Source: Candidatus Fermentibacterota bacterium (lineage in GTDB: Bacteria > JAFGKV01). From it: a stretch of 7,053 bases of DNA. Shown piece by piece: positions 6,951 through 7,053 of the stretch. The first letter of the stretch is position 1. The number at the start of each line of letters is the position of its first letter. The notes beneath the pieces are model-generated. The model was not told the origin of the DNA. It saw only the letters and a program-made list of their open reading frames with translations, and ran no database searches. Made by a program: the position numbers and the translations under genes. The stretch spans positions 1 through 7,053 of the forward strand of contig JAFGKV010000202.1 of NCBI GenBank assembly GCA_016928395.1, written 5' to 3'.

Positions 6951-7053
6951 TCTTCCGGTTCGTCGTCCTGTATTGGTTCAGCGTGAACGAGACCGCAGGG
7001 ATGTAGTAGTAAGGGACAAGTGGGGCCACGAGTATGGCCGCGTCTCTGCATAG
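6951..7053 (-). pseudogene. 5'-ward continuation of the paralogue in another reading frame, cut by the window edge
   Basis: The frame that includes 7029 is open to the window edge. It reads ILVAPLVPYYYIPAV, which matches VLISVADPLVLYFLPVL of the intact copy (residues 166-182). The main frame of the paralogue has a stop at 6978-6980, so the two parts cannot be joined without a shift. The change of frame, equal to one extra base or two missing ones, must lie between about 6977 and 6908. The N-terminal helices lie beyond the window. The resemblance is short and partly limited to hydrophobic residues, so the exact join is uncertain. Confidence 0.6.

Larger units (their letters stand above)
2845..7053 (-). 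repeat. Tandem gene duplication (two units about 2.42 kb apart)
   Basis: The two membrane protein genes are direct repeats in the same orientation. Equivalent codons lie 2419 bases apart in the body (for example 3349 and 5768). The offset becomes 2420 beyond the one-base deletion (2845 against 5265). Similarity begins abruptly at the gene ends, with an almost identical stretch at 2845-2890 and 5265-5309, and extends to about 4510 and 6930. It is weaker beyond that, where the second unit is frameshifted and leaves the window. Divergence of about 30% at the protein level means the duplication is old. Confidence 0.85.

Noticed and set aside
6195-6986. 263-codon plus-strand open frame opposite the paralogue
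   Set aside because: It is antisense to a strongly conserved coding region, and similar antisense stretches occur opposite the other copy. No ribosome binding site or recognisable domain is present.
2825-7053. Polyamine biosynthesis operon
   Set aside because: No speD, speB or other polyamine genes are nearby, and both synthase-like domains lack the catalytic Asp.

Overview
The window reads as chromosomal DNA of a moderately to highly GC-rich bacterium. Genes start with ATG after AGGAG-type ribosome binding sites, and there are no introns, phage genes, insertion sequences, tRNAs or CRISPR repeats that I can see. The gene content is a secreted multidomain GH18 protein with fibronectin-type modules next to membrane-embedded spermidine-synthase-like proteins. 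This would fit an uncultured environmental lineage, but the taxonomic placement is a guess and nothing here fixes it.

Layout: positions 1-310 hold no convincing gene and may be part of a dispersed non-coding repeat. Positions 311-2752 (+) encode an 813-residue secreted protein with the order signal peptide, GH18 catalytic domain, FN3, amidotransferase-like domain, FN3. A 72-bp gap separates it from a convergent minus-strand pair. The downstream member of the pair (5134 to 2825) is an intact 769-residue membrane protein: an N-terminal transmembrane bundle, a cytosolic spermidine-synthase-like Rossmann domain and a C-terminal transmembrane bundle. The upstream member (window edge to 5124) is its tandem paralogue. 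From residue 221 of the intact copy to near the C-terminus the two align without a gap and are roughly 70% identical by eye.

The upstream paralogue is damaged or mis-sequenced. At its 5' side (6908-6977) the reading frame shifts, so homology continues to the window edge in another frame. At its 3' end a one-base deletion relative to the intact copy bypasses a recognisable old stop codon (5254-5256). This adds an unrelated 52-residue tail that runs 11 bases into the start of the next gene. The two shifts are opposite, so the outer parts share one frame and the large conserved middle sits in another.

Function: the GH18 protein probably acts outside the cytoplasm on a beta-1,4-linked GlcNAc or MurNAc glycan (chitin or peptidoglycan). 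The two membrane proteins keep a nucleotide-binding glycine motif and a ribose-binding acid, but they lack the catalytic aspartate of true spermidine synthases, so their substrate is unknown. I see no functional link between the GH18 gene and the convergent pair. The most notable content is the tandem pair with its double frameshift and divergent key residues. I did not find a clearly new multi-gene system.
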